A DNA stretch of 64,000 bases from Tunturiibacter gelidiferens (GCF_013410115.1 NZ_JACCCV010000001.1:744001-808000); one strand, 5' to 3'. Counted from the first letter of the stretch, positions 9,901 to 19,111 are shown. A program made the numbers and translations. The notes: generated by a model not told the origin, from the sequence alone.

Positions 9901-10126
9901 GTTGTTTGGGGCGTTGCCGCTGGCGTTTGGTACGGGCACTGGGTCGGAGCTTCGCCGGCCGCTGGGCATCACCATTGTCGGTGGCTTGATCGTGAGTCAG
10001 ATGCTTACGCTTTATACCACCCCTGTCGTCTATCTCATGCTGGATCGCCTGCGGCTGCGCGCGTTGGGTCGTAAGCGCGATACTTTCAACCCCGGGGGCG
10101 GCACGCCTGCCGTTGCTGCGGAGTAG
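6995..10126 (+). CDS. mdtC: RND efflux permease, second of two (MdtC-like)
   Basis: This 1043-residue RND permease is the partner of the preceding one, with which it overlaps by ATGA. It keeps the TM4 Asp pair (GFVVDDAIVVMEN) and the TM10 Lys pair (GIVKKNAIMM). It has a normal-length porter region with only a short Ser/Thr/Ala patch near residues 770-800, unlike its neighbour. Both permeases carry their own proton-relay residues, so neither is obviously inactive. The outer-membrane factor gene follows after 6 bases, completing a four-gene pump operon. Confidence 0.93.
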   Translation: MNISAPFIHRPVATTLLTIAIAIAGAIAFQVLPVSPLPQVDFPTISVGASLPGGSAEIMASSVATPLERQFGHIAGVTEMTSTSSLGSTSVTIQFDLSRNIDGAARDVEAAINAARTYLPANLPGNPTYRKVNPADAPIMIIGLTSDKYGPDKLYDEASTVVQQKLSQIQGVGQVNPGGGALPSVRVEVNPTKLASFGMTMANVQSVVSLQNSNLAKGQITNGDVSADIIANDQISHAEDYKPIIIGYNNGSAVRLSDVADVVDSTQNVRAAGYLNGKRAVMLIIFRQPGANIIDTVDRIRTELPSVEASIPKGIDTTIVLDRTTTIRASVSDVERTLLLSIALVIVVVFLFLRNGRATLIPAVAVPVSLIGTFAVMYMFGYSIDNLSLMALTISTGFVVDDAIVVMENITRHLENGMAPFAAALKGAQEIGFTVVSISISLVAVFIPLLLMGGIVGRLFREFAVTLSTAIFVSMLISLTTTPMMCAYLLRNEHGKKHGRVYMASERFFDWVLSIYRRSLHWVLENPVLTLTVLLLTIALNVALVIKIPKGFFPQQDTGSLAGAIRGPQDASFASMNTAIQEVAHIVKDDPAVQNVIGFTGGGGATNTGNMFVTLKPLSVRKIGAPEIINRLRPKLNRVTGASAFLQASQDLRIGGRSSNALYQYTIQADNVTDLSTWGPKLLTAMMHLPGFQDVSSDQQNGGLDQLLTYDRVTAAKLGQTAQSLDQGLYSAFGQSEVSIIYTQLNQYYVVLEVAPEYWQTPEGLKNIYFHPAGTSSTTASGNVPLFTMATAATNTTPLSLNHTGLFPSVTVSFNLAPGMSLSDATLEIAEMQQRLGTPTSVHGFFAGTLLAYQQSLGTEPLLILTALLAVYIVLGVLYESLVHPLTILSTLPSASVGAMLALLLFKVDLNVISIIGIVLLIGIVKKNAIMMIDFALQAEREGGMNTEDAIFEACMLRFRPILMTTMAALFGALPLAFGTGTGSELRRPLGITIVGGLIVSQMLTLYTTPVVYLMLDRLRLRALGRKRDTFNPGGGTPAVAAE

Positions 10127-10132
10127 ATTTGG

Positions 10133-11659
10133 ATGTGTAACTCTATGACGAACCTTCGATTTACCCTCGCGATTTGCCCGGCACTCACGGCGCTTCTGTT
10201 GACCGGCTGCATGGTGGGGCCTAAGTACCACACGCCTCCGGCAGTTGCGCAGGCGCCACCTGCGACATACAAGGAGTCGCCGACGCAGTTTCAGGATACC
10301 GATGGCTGGAAGGTGGCGCAGCCGCAGGATGCGATGCTGCACGGGAAGTGGTGGGAGATTTACAGCGATCCCGAGTTGAATGCGCTGGAAGAGCGATTGA
10401 ACATCGACAATCAGAACATCAAGCAGTTTTTTGCGAACTTCATGGAGGCGCGGACTCTTATCGCGCAGGCGCGTTCGCAACTCTATCCGACTGCTTCTGT
10501 GGGACCTTCGTATTCCCGTTCCAAGTCTTCCGCGAATCTGGGGCGTTCTTCCCAAGCCAATACGGGCGCAACGAGCTCCATTGGCACCTTGCCGCTTTCG
10601 GTTTCGTGGGAGCCCGATCTTTGGGGTAGGGTCCGCAGTACGATTCACGAACAGCAGTACAACGCGCAGTTGAGCGCGGCCGATCTTGAAAACGAGAAGC
10701 TGACCGAACAGGCGAGTCTTGCTACATTCTTTTTTGAGATCAGAGGTCAGGATGCTTTGCAGGCTATTCTGAACGACACGGTGGAGGCGGACAAGAAGGC
10801 ACTGGAGTTGACGCAGGCGCAATACGAGACTGGCGTTGGCGACCGGATTTCAGTGGTGGAGGCGCAGAATACGTTACAGAATGTGCAGGCGCAGGCGATC
10901 AACCTCGGTGTGGCGCGCGCTCAATATGAAAATGCGATTGCGCTGCTGGTAGGGGCCAATGCTTCGACGTTTTCGATTCCGGTGAAGGCTGCCAGCGTGG
11001 TCCCTCCGCCAATTCCTGTTGGGTTGCCGTCGGCGCTGCTGGAGAGGCGGCCTGATATTGCTGCATCGGAGCGAAACATGGCGGCGGCGAATGCACAGAT
11101 TGGTATCGCGACTGCTGCGTACTATCCCAATCTGACCCTGAGTGCATCTGGTGGGTTCGAGAGCTCTACCTTCAAACATCTGTTTGACTGGCCGAGCCGA
11201 GTTTGGTCGATCGGACCGACGGTGAGTGAGACGGTCTTCGATGCGGGGCTGAGGAGGGCTACGGTGAATCAGTTTAGAGAGGTCTATAACGCCGATGTCG
11301 CGAGCTATCGGCAGACCGTTCTTACCGGATTTCAGCAGGTGGAGGACGCGCTTGCCTCCGTGCGTATTCTTTCGCAGCAGCTGATACAGCAGCAGGAAGC
11401 GGTGAAGTCGGCGGAGGAGTTTGTGACGCTAGAGACCGCGCGGTACCAGACGGGCATCGATCCGTACGTGAATGTGGTGACGGCGCAGACGACGTTGCTG
11501 ACGGATCGGCAGTCGGTCGCGACTCTGCGAGTGCAAGAGATGACGGCTTCGGTGCAGTTGATTGAGGCGCTGGGTGGAGGATGGGACCGCTCGCAGTTGC
11601 CTACGCCAGCACAGGTTTCCGAGAAGCTGTCGAAGGCAGAGACAACGATTCAACGATGA
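10133..11659 (+). CDS. Outer-membrane efflux lipoprotein (NodT/TolC family)
   Basis: This is the outer-membrane channel of the preceding RND pump. The 508-residue protein has a lipoprotein signal ending in LLTGC (lipidated Cys near residue 26). Two homologous outer-membrane-efflux repeats follow (about residues 75-275 and 285-490), with the long helices typical of the TolC fold. A second in-frame ATG four codons downstream (10145) is an equally possible start; both keep the lipobox. It follows the second permease by 6 bases and is almost certainly in the same operon. Confidence 0.9.
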   Translation: MCNSMTNLRFTLAICPALTALLLTGCMVGPKYHTPPAVAQAPPATYKESPTQFQDTDGWKVAQPQDAMLHGKWWEIYSDPELNALEERLNIDNQNIKQFFANFMEARTLIAQARSQLYPTASVGPSYSRSKSSANLGRSSQANTGATSSIGTLPLSVSWEPDLWGRVRSTIHEQQYNAQLSAADLENEKLTEQASLATFFFEIRGQDALQAILNDTVEADKKALELTQAQYETGVGDRISVVEAQNTLQNVQAQAINLGVARAQYENAIALLVGANASTFSIPVKAASVVPPPIPVGLPSALLERRPDIAASERNMAAANAQIGIATAAYYPNLTLSASGGFESSTFKHLFDWPSRVWSIGPTVSETVFDAGLRRATVNQFREVYNADVASYRQTVLTGFQQVEDALASVRILSQQLIQQQEAVKSAEEFVTLETARYQTGIDPYVNVVTAQTTLLTDRQSVATLRVQEMTASVQLIEALGGGWDRSQLPTPAQVSEKLSKAETTIQR

Positions 11660-11770
11660 GGCTAAAGGTGTGACCTTTGCCTGATGATCGTGTAGGGTTT
11701 CTATGTCTGGCGCGGTGTCGATTTTCGCGCTGCAAATCTCTGTGGTCTAACGATCAAAGGTGCGGGTTGA

Positions 11771-14455
11771 ATGCAAATGAGAGTTTGGGGATCGGCATTG
11801 ATGCTGTTATTTGCTGCAGGTTTGATGGGATTGGGTCCTGTGGCTTTGGCAGCTAGTTCGACTCTTCCTCAATCTGTAACGCTCTCAGCTGGCTGGCAGC
11901 TGCAGGATGCGGCGAAGGTGACGCAGGCCGGGGATGCGATCGCTTCGACAAACTTTAAACCGCAGAGTTGGTACTCCGCGACGGTACCGGGGACGGTGTT
12001 GACGAGCCTGGTGAATGCAGGTGCTTACCCAGAGCCTTTGTATGGGGAGAATAATCGGCCCGACAAGATTCCCGATAGCCTTGCGCGTACGCCGTACTGG
12101 TATCGTACGGTCTTCGAGGTGCCGGAGACGTACGCCGGGAAGCATGTGTGGTTGAACCTGGAGGGGATTAATTTCTCCGCCCAGGTGTGGGTCAACGGGA
12201 CGCAGGTGGGCACGATGAAGGGCGCGTTCAAGCGGGGGATCTTCGATATCTCAGCAGAGGCAAAGCCGGGGAAGAAGGCGGTCCTGGCTGTGCTGGTGTC
12301 GCCGCAGCCTCATCCCGGAGATCCGCATGAACACACGATTCGCGATGGCGTCGGCAGGAACGGTGGAATTACCGCGATTGATGGGCCGACTTTTCTGTCG
12401 ACGATTGGCTGGGACTGGATTCCTGCGATTCGGGATCGTGACACTGGAATCTGGCAGAAGGTTTTTCTCTCGGCGAGTGGGCCTGTGGTGATTAAAGATC
12501 CACTGGTCACGACCGATCTTCCTTTGCCCAAGACTGATGCGGCAGATGTCTCGGTGCAGGCGCGGGTGGAGAATGTGACGGATGCACCGCAGAAGGGCGT
12601 GTTGAAAGGAACCTTTGGAGATGTCACGTTCGAACAGAGCGTCGAGGTGGCGGCGCATAGTTCGCAGACGGTTACGGTCGATTCGAAGAACACGCCGGCG
12701 ATGCATGTGGCGAATCCGAAGCTGTGGTGGCCGAATGGCTATGGGCCGCAGAATCTTTACAAGCTGCATTTGAGTTTTGAGGTGGATGGAAAGACGTCGG
12801 ACGACAAAGATGTGAGCTTTGGTGTTCGCAAGTTTACGTATGCAGTGCCTGACTCGGAGAACCTGACGATCTCGGTGAATGGGGTTCGAGTGTTTATTCG
12901 CGGAGGGAACTGGGGATTGGATGAAGCGATGAAGCGCAATCCGCGGGAGCGGCTGGAGGCGCAGATTCGGATGCATCAGATCGCGAACATGAACATGATT
13001 CGCAACTGGGTGGGACAGAGTACGAGCGAAGACTTTTATGAGCTGTGCGACAAGTACGGAATCCTGGTGTGGGATGAGTTTTTCCAGCCGAATCCCTCTG
13101 ATGGGCCTGATCCGGATGACTTCGATACGTACATGGCGAATGTGCGCGACAAGATTCTGCGGTTTCGGAATCATGCTGCGATTGTTTTGTGGTGTGCTCG
13201 CAATGAGGGGTATCCGCCGAAGAAGATCGACGATGCGCTGCGCGTTTTGATGACTGAGTTGGAACCGACCCGGCTGTATCAGGCGAACTCGGCAGATGGG
13301 CGCGGCGTCAATTCGCATGGGCCATATCACTGGAGGACGCCGCGTGAGTTTTATGTCTATGACGAGGCGTTCAAGACGGAGATTGGAAGTGTCTCGGTGC
13401 CGACGCTGGAGTCGATTCACGGCATGATGCCGGAGAAGGATTGGGAGACGATCAACGACGACTGGGCGGAGCATGACTTTGCCAAGGGCGCGGCGGATGG
13501 CGACAAGTATCCGGCGATGATTGCGGATCGGTATGGCAAGGTGGCGAACCTCGCGGACTTTGTGCGGAAGTCGCAGCTGGCGAACTACGAGGCGTTTCGC
13601 GCGATGTATGAAGGTCGCAATGCAAAGTTATTCCATCCGACGACGGGTGTGATCACGTGGATGAGTAATCCTGCTCAGCCAAGTTTTGTGTGGCAGATCT
13701 ATCACCACGATCTCGAACCGAATTCGGCTTTGTTCGCGGTGAAGAAGGCTGCCGAGCCGGTTCATATTCAGCTGAATGAATCGAACGGAGAGGTCCAGGT
13801 CATCAATAACCTGAATACTACCTTGGAGGGAGCGCATGCTCATCTGGCGATCTACAACCTTAATGGAGCGGTCAAGTATGAACACGATTTCGATGTGACT
13901 GCTTCCCCGAGCCTGGCGACTACGCTTGGATCTGTGGCGTGGCCCGCGGATCTTTCGACGGTTCACTTTGTGAAGCTTGAGCTACGTGATGCGGCGGGAA
14001 AGCTGGTTTCGGATAACTTCTATTGGCGTGCGCTGCCTGAACATCAGGACGATCTGAAGGCGCTTGATAGTCTTTCTACGATCGCGCTGGATGCGAAGGT
14101 GAGCCGTAGCGATGCTGACGGAAGGAGCTTGATCACGGTGACGCTGCATAATCCGGATAAGGAAGTTGCGCTGATGACACATCTTCAGTTGCGGCGGAAG
14201 CGTTCCGGCGAGCGAGTGCTGCCGGTGTACTACAGCGATAACTATGTGTCTCTGCTGCCGAATGAGAGCAAGACGATCACAATTGAGGCGGCGACGGCGG
14301 ATCTGAAGGGCGAGGGCGCGCTGGTGGTTGTGGATGGATGGAATGGCAGGGTCGTTGCCGGGAGTGCGGCGGGAGTGGGGATCGAGACCAATGGCGAAGC
14401 TCTGGTGGAGCATTGGCCCGTGACCGGGCTGCCGATGATCTCGGCGACACAATGA
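11771..14455 (+). CDS. Exported glycoside hydrolase family 2 (exo-glucosaminidase/mannosidase type)
   Basis: This 894-residue secreted enzyme has a signal peptide (about residues 1-28). The GH2 layout follows: sugar-binding jelly roll, immunoglobulin-like domain, TIM barrel, then beta-sandwich domains. The acid/base Glu is E479 in the WCARNEG motif. The nucleophile candidate is E537 in TEIGSVSVP. The pattern around both residues resembles exo-beta-D-glucosaminidases and endo-beta-mannosidases more than beta-galactosidases. It probably trims chitosan-, mannan- or glycan-type oligosaccharides in the periplasm. It stands alone, and tRNA-Val follows on the other strand. The exact substrate is uncertain. 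Confidence 0.85.
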   Translation: MQMRVWGSALMLLFAAGLMGLGPVALAASSTLPQSVTLSAGWQLQDAAKVTQAGDAIASTNFKPQSWYSATVPGTVLTSLVNAGAYPEPLYGENNRPDKIPDSLARTPYWYRTVFEVPETYAGKHVWLNLEGINFSAQVWVNGTQVGTMKGAFKRGIFDISAEAKPGKKAVLAVLVSPQPHPGDPHEHTIRDGVGRNGGITAIDGPTFLSTIGWDWIPAIRDRDTGIWQKVFLSASGPVVIKDPLVTTDLPLPKTDAADVSVQARVENVTDAPQKGVLKGTFGDVTFEQSVEVAAHSSQTVTVDSKNTPAMHVANPKLWWPNGYGPQNLYKLHLSFEVDGKTSDDKDVSFGVRKFTYAVPDSENLTISVNGVRVFIRGGNWGLDEAMKRNPRERLEAQIRMHQIANMNMIRNWVGQSTSEDFYELCDKYGILVWDEFFQPNPSDGPDPDDFDTYMANVRDKILRFRNHAAIVLWCARNEGYPPKKIDDALRVLMTELEPTRLYQANSADGRGVNSHGPYHWRTPREFYVYDEAFKTEIGSVSVPTLESIHGMMPEKDWETINDDWAEHDFAKGAADGDKYPAMIADRYGKVANLADFVRKSQLANYEAFRAMYEGRNAKLFHPTTGVITWMSNPAQPSFVWQIYHHDLEPNSALFAVKKAAEPVHIQLNESNGEVQVINNLNTTLEGAHAHLAIYNLNGAVKYEHDFDVTASPSLATTLGSVAWPADLSTVHFVKLELRDAAGKLVSDNFYWRALPEHQDDLKALDSLSTIALDAKVSRSDADGRSLITVTLHNPDKEVALMTHLQLRRKRSGERVLPVYYSDNYVSLLPNESKTITIEAATADLKGEGALVVVDGWNGRVVAGSAAGVGIETNGEALVEHWPVTGLPMISATQ

Positions 14456-14486
14456 CCAGGTGCGAGGGGCTGGATTTTGGAAGGGA

Positions 14487-14563
14487 TGGTAGGCACGAGG
14501 AGACTCGAACTCCTGACCTCTACCGTGTCAAGGTAGCGCTCTAACCAACTGAGCTACGCGCCT
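14487..14563 (-). tRNA. tRNA-Val (anticodon GAC)
   Basis: A complete cloverleaf is readable on the minus strand. The 7-bp acceptor stem AGGCGCG/CGTGCCT has one G-T pair. The D-arm contains AGTTGGTTAG, the anticodon stem CTACC/GGTAG encloses a loop with GAC, and the T-arm contains GTTCGAG. The discriminator is A and the CCA end is encoded. GAC reads Val codons GUC and GUU. It sits between the GH2 gene and pgsA and is transcribed towards the 3' end of the GH2 gene. Confidence 0.96.
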
Positions 14564-14643
14564 GTGCGTCTTCCCAGTCTAAACGGAGATCTGCGTTGGG
14601 GCAACCTTCGCGGGGTTGGGATAGGATGGATTGACCCCGCAAC

Positions 14644-15219
14644 GTGCCCTTCCTGAGCCAATTTCGCGCCGCACCGAACCTGCTTACGCTGATGCGGCTC
14701 TTTATTATCCCCTTCCTTTTGATTGAGATTCTGGATGGGCACTACGGCGTCGCGTTTGGGTTGTTCATGCTTGCGGGGATCAGCGATGCGTTGGATGGTT
14801 TACTGGCGCGGTGGCTTAGTCAGAAGACTACGCTGGGACAGTATCTCGACCCGATTGCTGATAAGCTCCTGTTGAGTTCGCTCTTTGTGGTGCTGACGCA
14901 TGTTGGGCTGATTCCGCTGTACGTAACGGTTCTGGTCTTCAGTCGCGATGTGGGAATTCTGTTGATAGCAACGCTGCTGTTTGTGACGGGAACGCTGCGG
15001 GACTTCAGGCCCAGCGTATTTGGAAAGCTGAACACGTTTGTGCAGATCGTTGCTTTGATTGCGGTGATATGTCAGAAGCTGTTTGTGTCGCAACAACTTG
15101 CGACGCTGCGGGATATTCTGGTGCGCGCGATCGCTGTGCTGGCACCGCTCTCTGCAGCGCAATATGCATGGATTGTGCTTCGCAGAATGAGTTCTCCGCC
15201 GGAGCAGACCGTCGTTTAG
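14644..15219 (+). CDS. pgsA: CDP-diacylglycerol-glycerol-3-phosphate phosphatidyltransferase
   Basis: This 191-residue integral membrane enzyme is predicted to make phosphatidylglycerol phosphate. It carries the CDP-alcohol phosphatidyltransferase signature D-G-x2-A-R-x8-G-x3-D-x3-D near residues 51-72, following the first hydrophobic helix. Further membrane helices follow. The GTG start is chosen because the N-terminus (LLTLMRLFIIPFLL) matches family proteins, although no clear Shine-Dalgarno sequence is seen. The family also contains cardiolipin and inositol-phosphate synthases; the size and N-terminus favour PgsA. Its stop overlaps the 3' end of the convergent small gene. Confidence 0.85.
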   Translation: MPFLSQFRAAPNLLTLMRLFIIPFLLIEILDGHYGVAFGLFMLAGISDALDGLLARWLSQKTTLGQYLDPIADKLLLSSLFVVLTHVGLIPLYVTVLVFSRDVGILLIATLLFVTGTLRDFRPSVFGKLNTFVQIVALIAVICQKLFVSQQLATLRDILVRAIAVLAPLSAAQYAWIVLRRMSSPPEQTVV

Positions 15220-15380
15220 TCGTCGGAAGGGATCTCGGCTAGGGCGGTCTTTTCTTCGATGGCGATATCGCTGTACTCGGCCGAATCGAAGACTTCTCCG
15301 CACTTTTGACACTCAACAAATTCAGCGTCTTCCTCGCGGGCGACTATTTTGACAATGGGATGTTTGCAGATGGCAGTCAT
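15216..15380 (-). CDS. Small Cys-containing hypothetical protein
   Basis: This 54-residue acidic protein has Cys at residue 5 and a CxxC pair (C24/C27) in VECQKCGEVF, which looks like a minimal zinc ribbon. The open frame extends upstream, but the ATG at 15378-15380 gives a compact protein with sensible composition. No good ribosome binding site precedes it. It is convergent with pgsA (4-base overlap) and divergent from iscR, so its promoter region is shared with the isc operon. The function is unknown. Confidence 0.5.
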   Translation of the reverse strand: MTAICKHPIVKIVAREEDAEFVECQKCGEVFDSAEYSDIAIEEKTALAEIPSDD

Positions 15381-15548
15381 TTGGGGAGAAAAAATGTGAA
15401 TGGTATGGATTTTGCGCGTCCGCAGACCCCTTGTCAACCTGGATTCTGGACTTTGTCTGATGATAAATTTTGGATAGAGTCTGAATATCGAGGGCTCTGC
15501 CTCCCTGTTGCACGCACCGAATTTTGGACGTACACTATCTAGGACTGG

Positions 15549-15570
15549 AATTGTCTGATTTGCGTCAATT
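15549..15570. promoter_or_regulatory. Imperfect palindrome in the iscR leader, possible Rrf2 site
   Basis: The arms AATTG and CAATT, with an additional matched C/G pair inside, face each other across about 12 bases, 28 bases before the iscR start. Rrf2-type regulators commonly repress their own operon from such sites. The match to the known E. coli IscR motifs is poor, so this is tentative. Confidence 0.25.
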
Positions 15571-15597
15571 TTCAGGGAGCGGGAGCTCAAAGCCGAC

Positions 15598-16065
15598 ATG
15601 CTGCGTCTGACCAAAAAAGCCGATTATGGTCTGATGGCTCTGAAGTATCTGGCGGAGCAGACAGACGGCAGTGCGCACAGCGCAAAGGATATTGCTGAGG
15701 CTTATCACATTCCTCCTCAGCTGTTGGCGAAGATTCTACAGACTTTAGCGAAGGCTGGACTTCTCGTTTCGCACGCAGGAACTAACGGCGGCTATGCACT
15801 GTCGCGAAGCGCAATGGAGATCACGGCGTTTGAGGTGATCCGGGCGATCGATGGGCCGCTTTTCATTACAAGTTGCATTACGATTCACGGAACCTGCGAC
15901 CTGGCAGGGCATTGCACCATCAAAGAACCATTGCGCAAGGTGAACGACAGCATCAAGGATCTGCTGAATGGACTACGTATCTCTGACCTGATCGAAGCCG
16001 GGGATGCGGAACAAGTTGGATCGGGCGCCCCGGTGGGCGGGGGTCTGGTAAGCATTGCGGTTTAG
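15598..16065 (+). CDS. iscR: Rrf2-family Fe-S cluster-sensing regulator (IscR-type)
   Basis: This 155-residue transcriptional regulator has a winged-helix DNA-binding domain (about residues 1-65). Three Cys (C93, C100, C106) have near-IscR spacing and would ligate a [2Fe-2S] cluster. In E. coli, holo-IscR represses the isc operon when clusters are sufficient. Here it is the first gene upstream of iscS-iscU-iscA-hscB, which fits autoregulation. A GGGAG site lies shortly before the ATG. The Cys spacing (x6, x5) differs by one residue from E. coli IscR (x5, x5). Confidence 0.88.
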   Translation: MLRLTKKADYGLMALKYLAEQTDGSAHSAKDIAEAYHIPPQLLAKILQTLAKAGLLVSHAGTNGGYALSRSAMEITAFEVIRAIDGPLFITSCITIHGTCDLAGHCTIKEPLRKVNDSIKDLLNGLRISDLIEAGDAEQVGSGAPVGGGLVSIAV

Positions 16066-16136
16066 CCACGGCTGACTGACGGCGCGCAGAGTTTGAGATT
16101 AGTAGAAGAGTTAGAGACACGAGTTTGGGAGATACG

Positions 16137-17417
16137 ATGAGCAACGAGATGAGCAACAACGGCGTAGTGATCAGTGAGTCCTCAGCACCATTGCCGGCCG
16201 GCGTTACGCTGCCGATCTACATGGACAACCACGCGACGACACCGATGGACCCGCGGGTTTTGGATGCGATGCTGCCATACTTTGGCAAGGTGTTTGGTAA
16301 CGCAGCGAGCCGCAACCATGTGTTTGGCTGGGAGGCGGAGCAGGCCGTTGAAAAGGCTCGTGAGCAAATCGCCAAGTTGATTGGCGCGACCGCGAAGGAG
16401 ATTATCTTCACCAGTGGTGCGACTGAGTCGAACAACCTTGCCCTTAAGGGAATCGCCGAGATGTATCGCGAGCGCGGCAACCACATTGTGACGCAGGTGA
16501 CCGAGCACAAGGCTGTTCTAGATACGTGCAAGAAGCTCGAGAAGCAGGGCTATCGCGTGACCTACCTGCCGGTGCAGGCGGATGGTCTGATCGATTTGGA
16601 GGATCTGAAGCGTGCGATCGACGACAAGACGATCCTGGTTTCGATCATGTACGCGAACAACGAGATTGGCGTGATTCAGCCCATCGCTGAGATCGGCAAG
16701 CTGTGCCATGAGAAGGGCGTGATCTTCCACACCGACGCGGTACAGGCTGTGGGCAAGATTCCGGTGGATGTGCAGAAGGACAATATCGATGTGCTCTCGC
16801 TTTCGGGACATAAGATCTATGGGCCGAAGGGTGTTGGCGCGCTGTACGTTCGTCGTCGCAATCCTCGAGTGCAAATCTCGGAACAGATCAATGGTGGCGG
16901 CCATGAACGGGGAATGCGGTCAGGTACGCTCAATGTGCCGGGTATCGTCGGGCTGGGCGCGGCTTGTGAGATTGCCGGCCAGGAGATGGAGGCCGAGGCG
17001 AAGCGCGAGAAGGAACTGCGCGACTACATGAAGGCCAAGTTCGAGAAGGCACTGGACTATGTACACGTGAACGGCAACATGGACCATCATCTGCCGGGGA
17101 ACCTGAATATGAGCTTTGTCTACGTCGAGGGCGAGAGTCTTTTAATGGGAATCAACGATATTGCAGTTTCTTCGGGCTCGGCCTGCACCTCGGCGACACT
17201 TGAGCCATCTTATGTATTGAAGGCTTTGGGTTTGGGCGACGATGTGGCGCACAGTTCGATCCGGTTTGGTTTTGGCCGGTTCAATACGAAGGCTGAAGTC
17301 GACTATGTTTCGGACAAGGTGATCAATGTGGTTTCGAAGCTGCGAGAGCTTTCGCCGCTCTATGAGATGGTGAAGGAAGGCATTGACCTAACGAAGATCG
17401 AATGGGCTGCGCACTAG
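16137..17417 (+). CDS. iscS: Cysteine desulfurase IscS
   Basis: IscS is the PLP enzyme that takes sulfur from cysteine and hands it to IscU and other acceptors. The PLP Lys is K226 in SGHKIYG, and the catalytic Cys is C350 in the flexible SSGSACTSA loop, whose length marks the group I (IscS/NifS) type. The frame continues four codons upstream to a TTG, but the ATG at 16137 has GGGAG at proper spacing. The protein is 426 residues, slightly longer than E. coli IscS because of an N-terminal tail of about 20 residues. It lies 71 bases after iscR and 62 before iscU. Confidence 0.95.
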   Translation: MSNEMSNNGVVISESSAPLPAGVTLPIYMDNHATTPMDPRVLDAMLPYFGKVFGNAASRNHVFGWEAEQAVEKAREQIAKLIGATAKEIIFTSGATESNNLALKGIAEMYRERGNHIVTQVTEHKAVLDTCKKLEKQGYRVTYLPVQADGLIDLEDLKRAIDDKTILVSIMYANNEIGVIQPIAEIGKLCHEKGVIFHTDAVQAVGKIPVDVQKDNIDVLSLSGHKIYGPKGVGALYVRRRNPRVQISEQINGGGHERGMRSGTLNVPGIVGLGAACEIAGQEMEAEAKREKELRDYMKAKFEKALDYVHVNGNMDHHLPGNLNMSFVYVEGESLLMGINDIAVSSGSACTSATLEPSYVLKALGLGDDVAHSSIRFGFGRFNTKAEVDYVSDKVINVVSKLRELSPLYEMVKEGIDLTKIEWAAH

Positions 17418-17479
17418 TCTGGCGGCATTCACAGTTTAGAGTTTTGGAATTTGGAATAAGTGAGAGACAGGAGAACAAG

Positions 17480-17896
17480 ATGGCATATAGCGATAAGGTA
17501 GTAGACCACTACAATCATCCACGAAACGTTGGCACGCTGGACAAGACCGCTGCCGAGGTTGGCACCGGGCTGGTAGGCGCGCCGGAGTGCGGGGACGTGA
17601 TGCGTCTGCAGATTCGCGTGAATCCCGAGACGAACGTGATCGAAGATGCCAAGTTCAAGACCTTCGGCTGCGGTTCGGCGATTGCTTCTTCCTCGCTCGC
17701 GACGGAGTGGGTGAAGGGCAAGACGATCGACGAGGCGCTGGCGATCTCGAACACGGACATTGTGAAGGAGCTTGCGCTTCCTCCGGTGAAGATTCACTGC
17801 TCGGTGCTGGCGGAAGACGCGATCCGCGCGGCGATCGGCGACTGGAAGAAGAAGAACAAGGTTGCTGAGACGGCATCGGTTGCTGTCGCTCACTAA
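17480..17896 (+). CDS. iscU: Fe-S cluster scaffold IscU
   Basis: IscU is the scaffold on which [2Fe-2S] and [4Fe-4S] clusters are built. The 138-residue sequence has the three ligand Cys (C37, C64, C107), the Asp at 39 that makes clusters labile, and H106. The LPPVK motif (residues 100-104) is the recognised docking site for the specialised Hsp70 HscA, which fits the hscA gene found about 9 kb downstream. The frame is open upstream, but the ATG with AGGAGAA before it and the family N-terminus decide the start. Confidence 0.96.
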   Translation: MAYSDKVVDHYNHPRNVGTLDKTAAEVGTGLVGAPECGDVMRLQIRVNPETNVIEDAKFKTFGCGSAIASSSLATEWVKGKTIDEALAISNTDIVKELALPPVKIHCSVLAEDAIRAAIGDWKKKNKVAETASVAVAH

Positions 17897-17998
17897 ACTC
17901 TGGGCGGCGGTACAGGATTGAAAGCACGGTAGCGGCGCATTTTTCAGTCGCGTCGCTACCGTGTTCTGTTGGTAGTGAGTAGCAGCAAGGACGGCGAT

Positions 17999-18499
17999 AT
18001 GGCGATGGTGACACTACAGACCGCGGCGGAGATGGAGGCGGCCCAGCAGGCTGCTGCATCCGGCCAGGCGAAGAATCCGCTGGCGGGGATGAATGTGCTG
18101 ACGGCGCAGGGGCAGGAGCCGGGCCAGAAGGGCATTCAGATTACTGAAAAGGCGCTGAAGCGGATTCGCGTTGCGATGGGCAAGGAAGGTGTGTCGCCGG
18201 AGCAGGGCGGGTTGCGGGTCGGAATTCAGGGTGGCGGCTGCTCGGGCTTGAGCTACAACATTCGCTTCGATACGCAGCCTCGGGAGCGGGATCGTGTGTA
18301 TTCGTTCGGTGAGGGGCTGGCGACTGCCGGCGATCCTACGGACGGTGCGGCGATACGGATCTTTGTCGATCCGAAGAGCTTTATTTATCTGCACGGGATG
18401 GTGCTGGACTTTGAAGAGACACTGATGCGTCAGGGGTTCAACTTCATCAATCCGAATTCGACCAAGAGCTGTGGGTGCGGGTCGAGCTTTACGGCGTAG
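17999..18499 (+). CDS. iscA: A-type Fe-S carrier IscA
   Basis: This protein of about 166 residues is an A-type carrier that receives clusters from the scaffold and delivers them to apo-proteins. The three conserved Cys lie in GCSGLSY and in the C-terminal SCGCGSS motif. It carries an extra, low-complexity N-terminal region of about 50 residues rich in Ala, Gln and Gly that E. coli IscA lacks. The start is uncertain: a TTG at 17969 and ATGs at 17999 and 18005 are possible. The 17999 ATG is chosen for its AAGGA site. hscB starts on the base after its stop. Confidence 0.92.
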   Translation: MAMVTLQTAAEMEAAQQAAASGQAKNPLAGMNVLTAQGQEPGQKGIQITEKALKRIRVAMGKEGVSPEQGGLRVGIQGGGCSGLSYNIRFDTQPRERDRVYSFGEGLATAGDPTDGAAIRIFVDPKSFIYLHGMVLDFEETLMRQGFNFINPNSTKSCGCGSSFTA

Positions 18500-19111
18500 A
18501 TGGATTATTTTTCCTTCTTCGACCTTCCGCGGAAGCTGGCGCTGGATGTTGTGGCGTTGGAGAAGCGGTTTTATGTGCTGAGCCGCAAGCTGCACCCGGA
18601 TCGGTTTGCTTCGAAGCCGGTGGCGGAGCAGGAGGCGGCGCTGGCGCAGAGTTCGCTGCTGAACGATGCTTACCGGACTCTGAAAGACCCGATCTCGCGG
18701 ACGCAGTATCTGCTGACGCTTGAGGGTGTGGAGTTGGAGGAGCAGTCGAAGGCGGCGACTGATGCGGCGCGGGCATCGGGCGAGCAGAAGAAGCAGATTG
18801 TTCCTCCTGAGTTGCTGGAAGAAGTCTTCGAGCTGAACATGCAGTTGCAGGAGATGCGGGCGGCCAACCAGATGGGCGAGGATGAGCCGGAGTTGCGGCG
18901 CGATCTGATGACAGCGAAGGACACCTTCGACGCGAAGATGGTGGAGACGCAGGCGGAGTTGGAGGAGCTGTGGTCGGTTTGGGACTTCGGGGTGGACGCC
19001 GGGGATGAGGCGGCGAAGACTCGGGCCAAGGATGCGATGGTGGTACTGCTGAACAAGCGGAGCTACTTGCGGAACCTGGTGCGGGATGTCAATGAGGCGC
19101 TGGGCCTGTAG
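18500..19111 (+). CDS. hscB: Fe-S assembly J-protein HscB
   Basis: HscB (Hsc20) is the J-domain co-chaperone that brings IscU to HscA and stimulates its ATPase. The 203-residue protein has an N-terminal J-domain with HPD at residues 32-34 and a C-terminal three-helix domain that binds IscU. It starts immediately after the iscA stop without a clear ribosome binding site, so translation is probably coupled. hscA, normally the next gene, is absent here and appears about 8 kb downstream. The C-terminal half is a little longer than in E. coli (171 residues). Confidence 0.93.
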   Translation: MDYFSFFDLPRKLALDVVALEKRFYVLSRKLHPDRFASKPVAEQEAALAQSSLLNDAYRTLKDPISRTQYLLTLEGVELEEQSKAATDAARASGEQKKQIVPPELLEEVFELNMQLQEMRAANQMGEDEPELRRDLMTAKDTFDAKMVETQAELEELWSVWDFGVDAGDEAAKTRAKDAMVVLLNKRSYLRNLVRDVNEALGL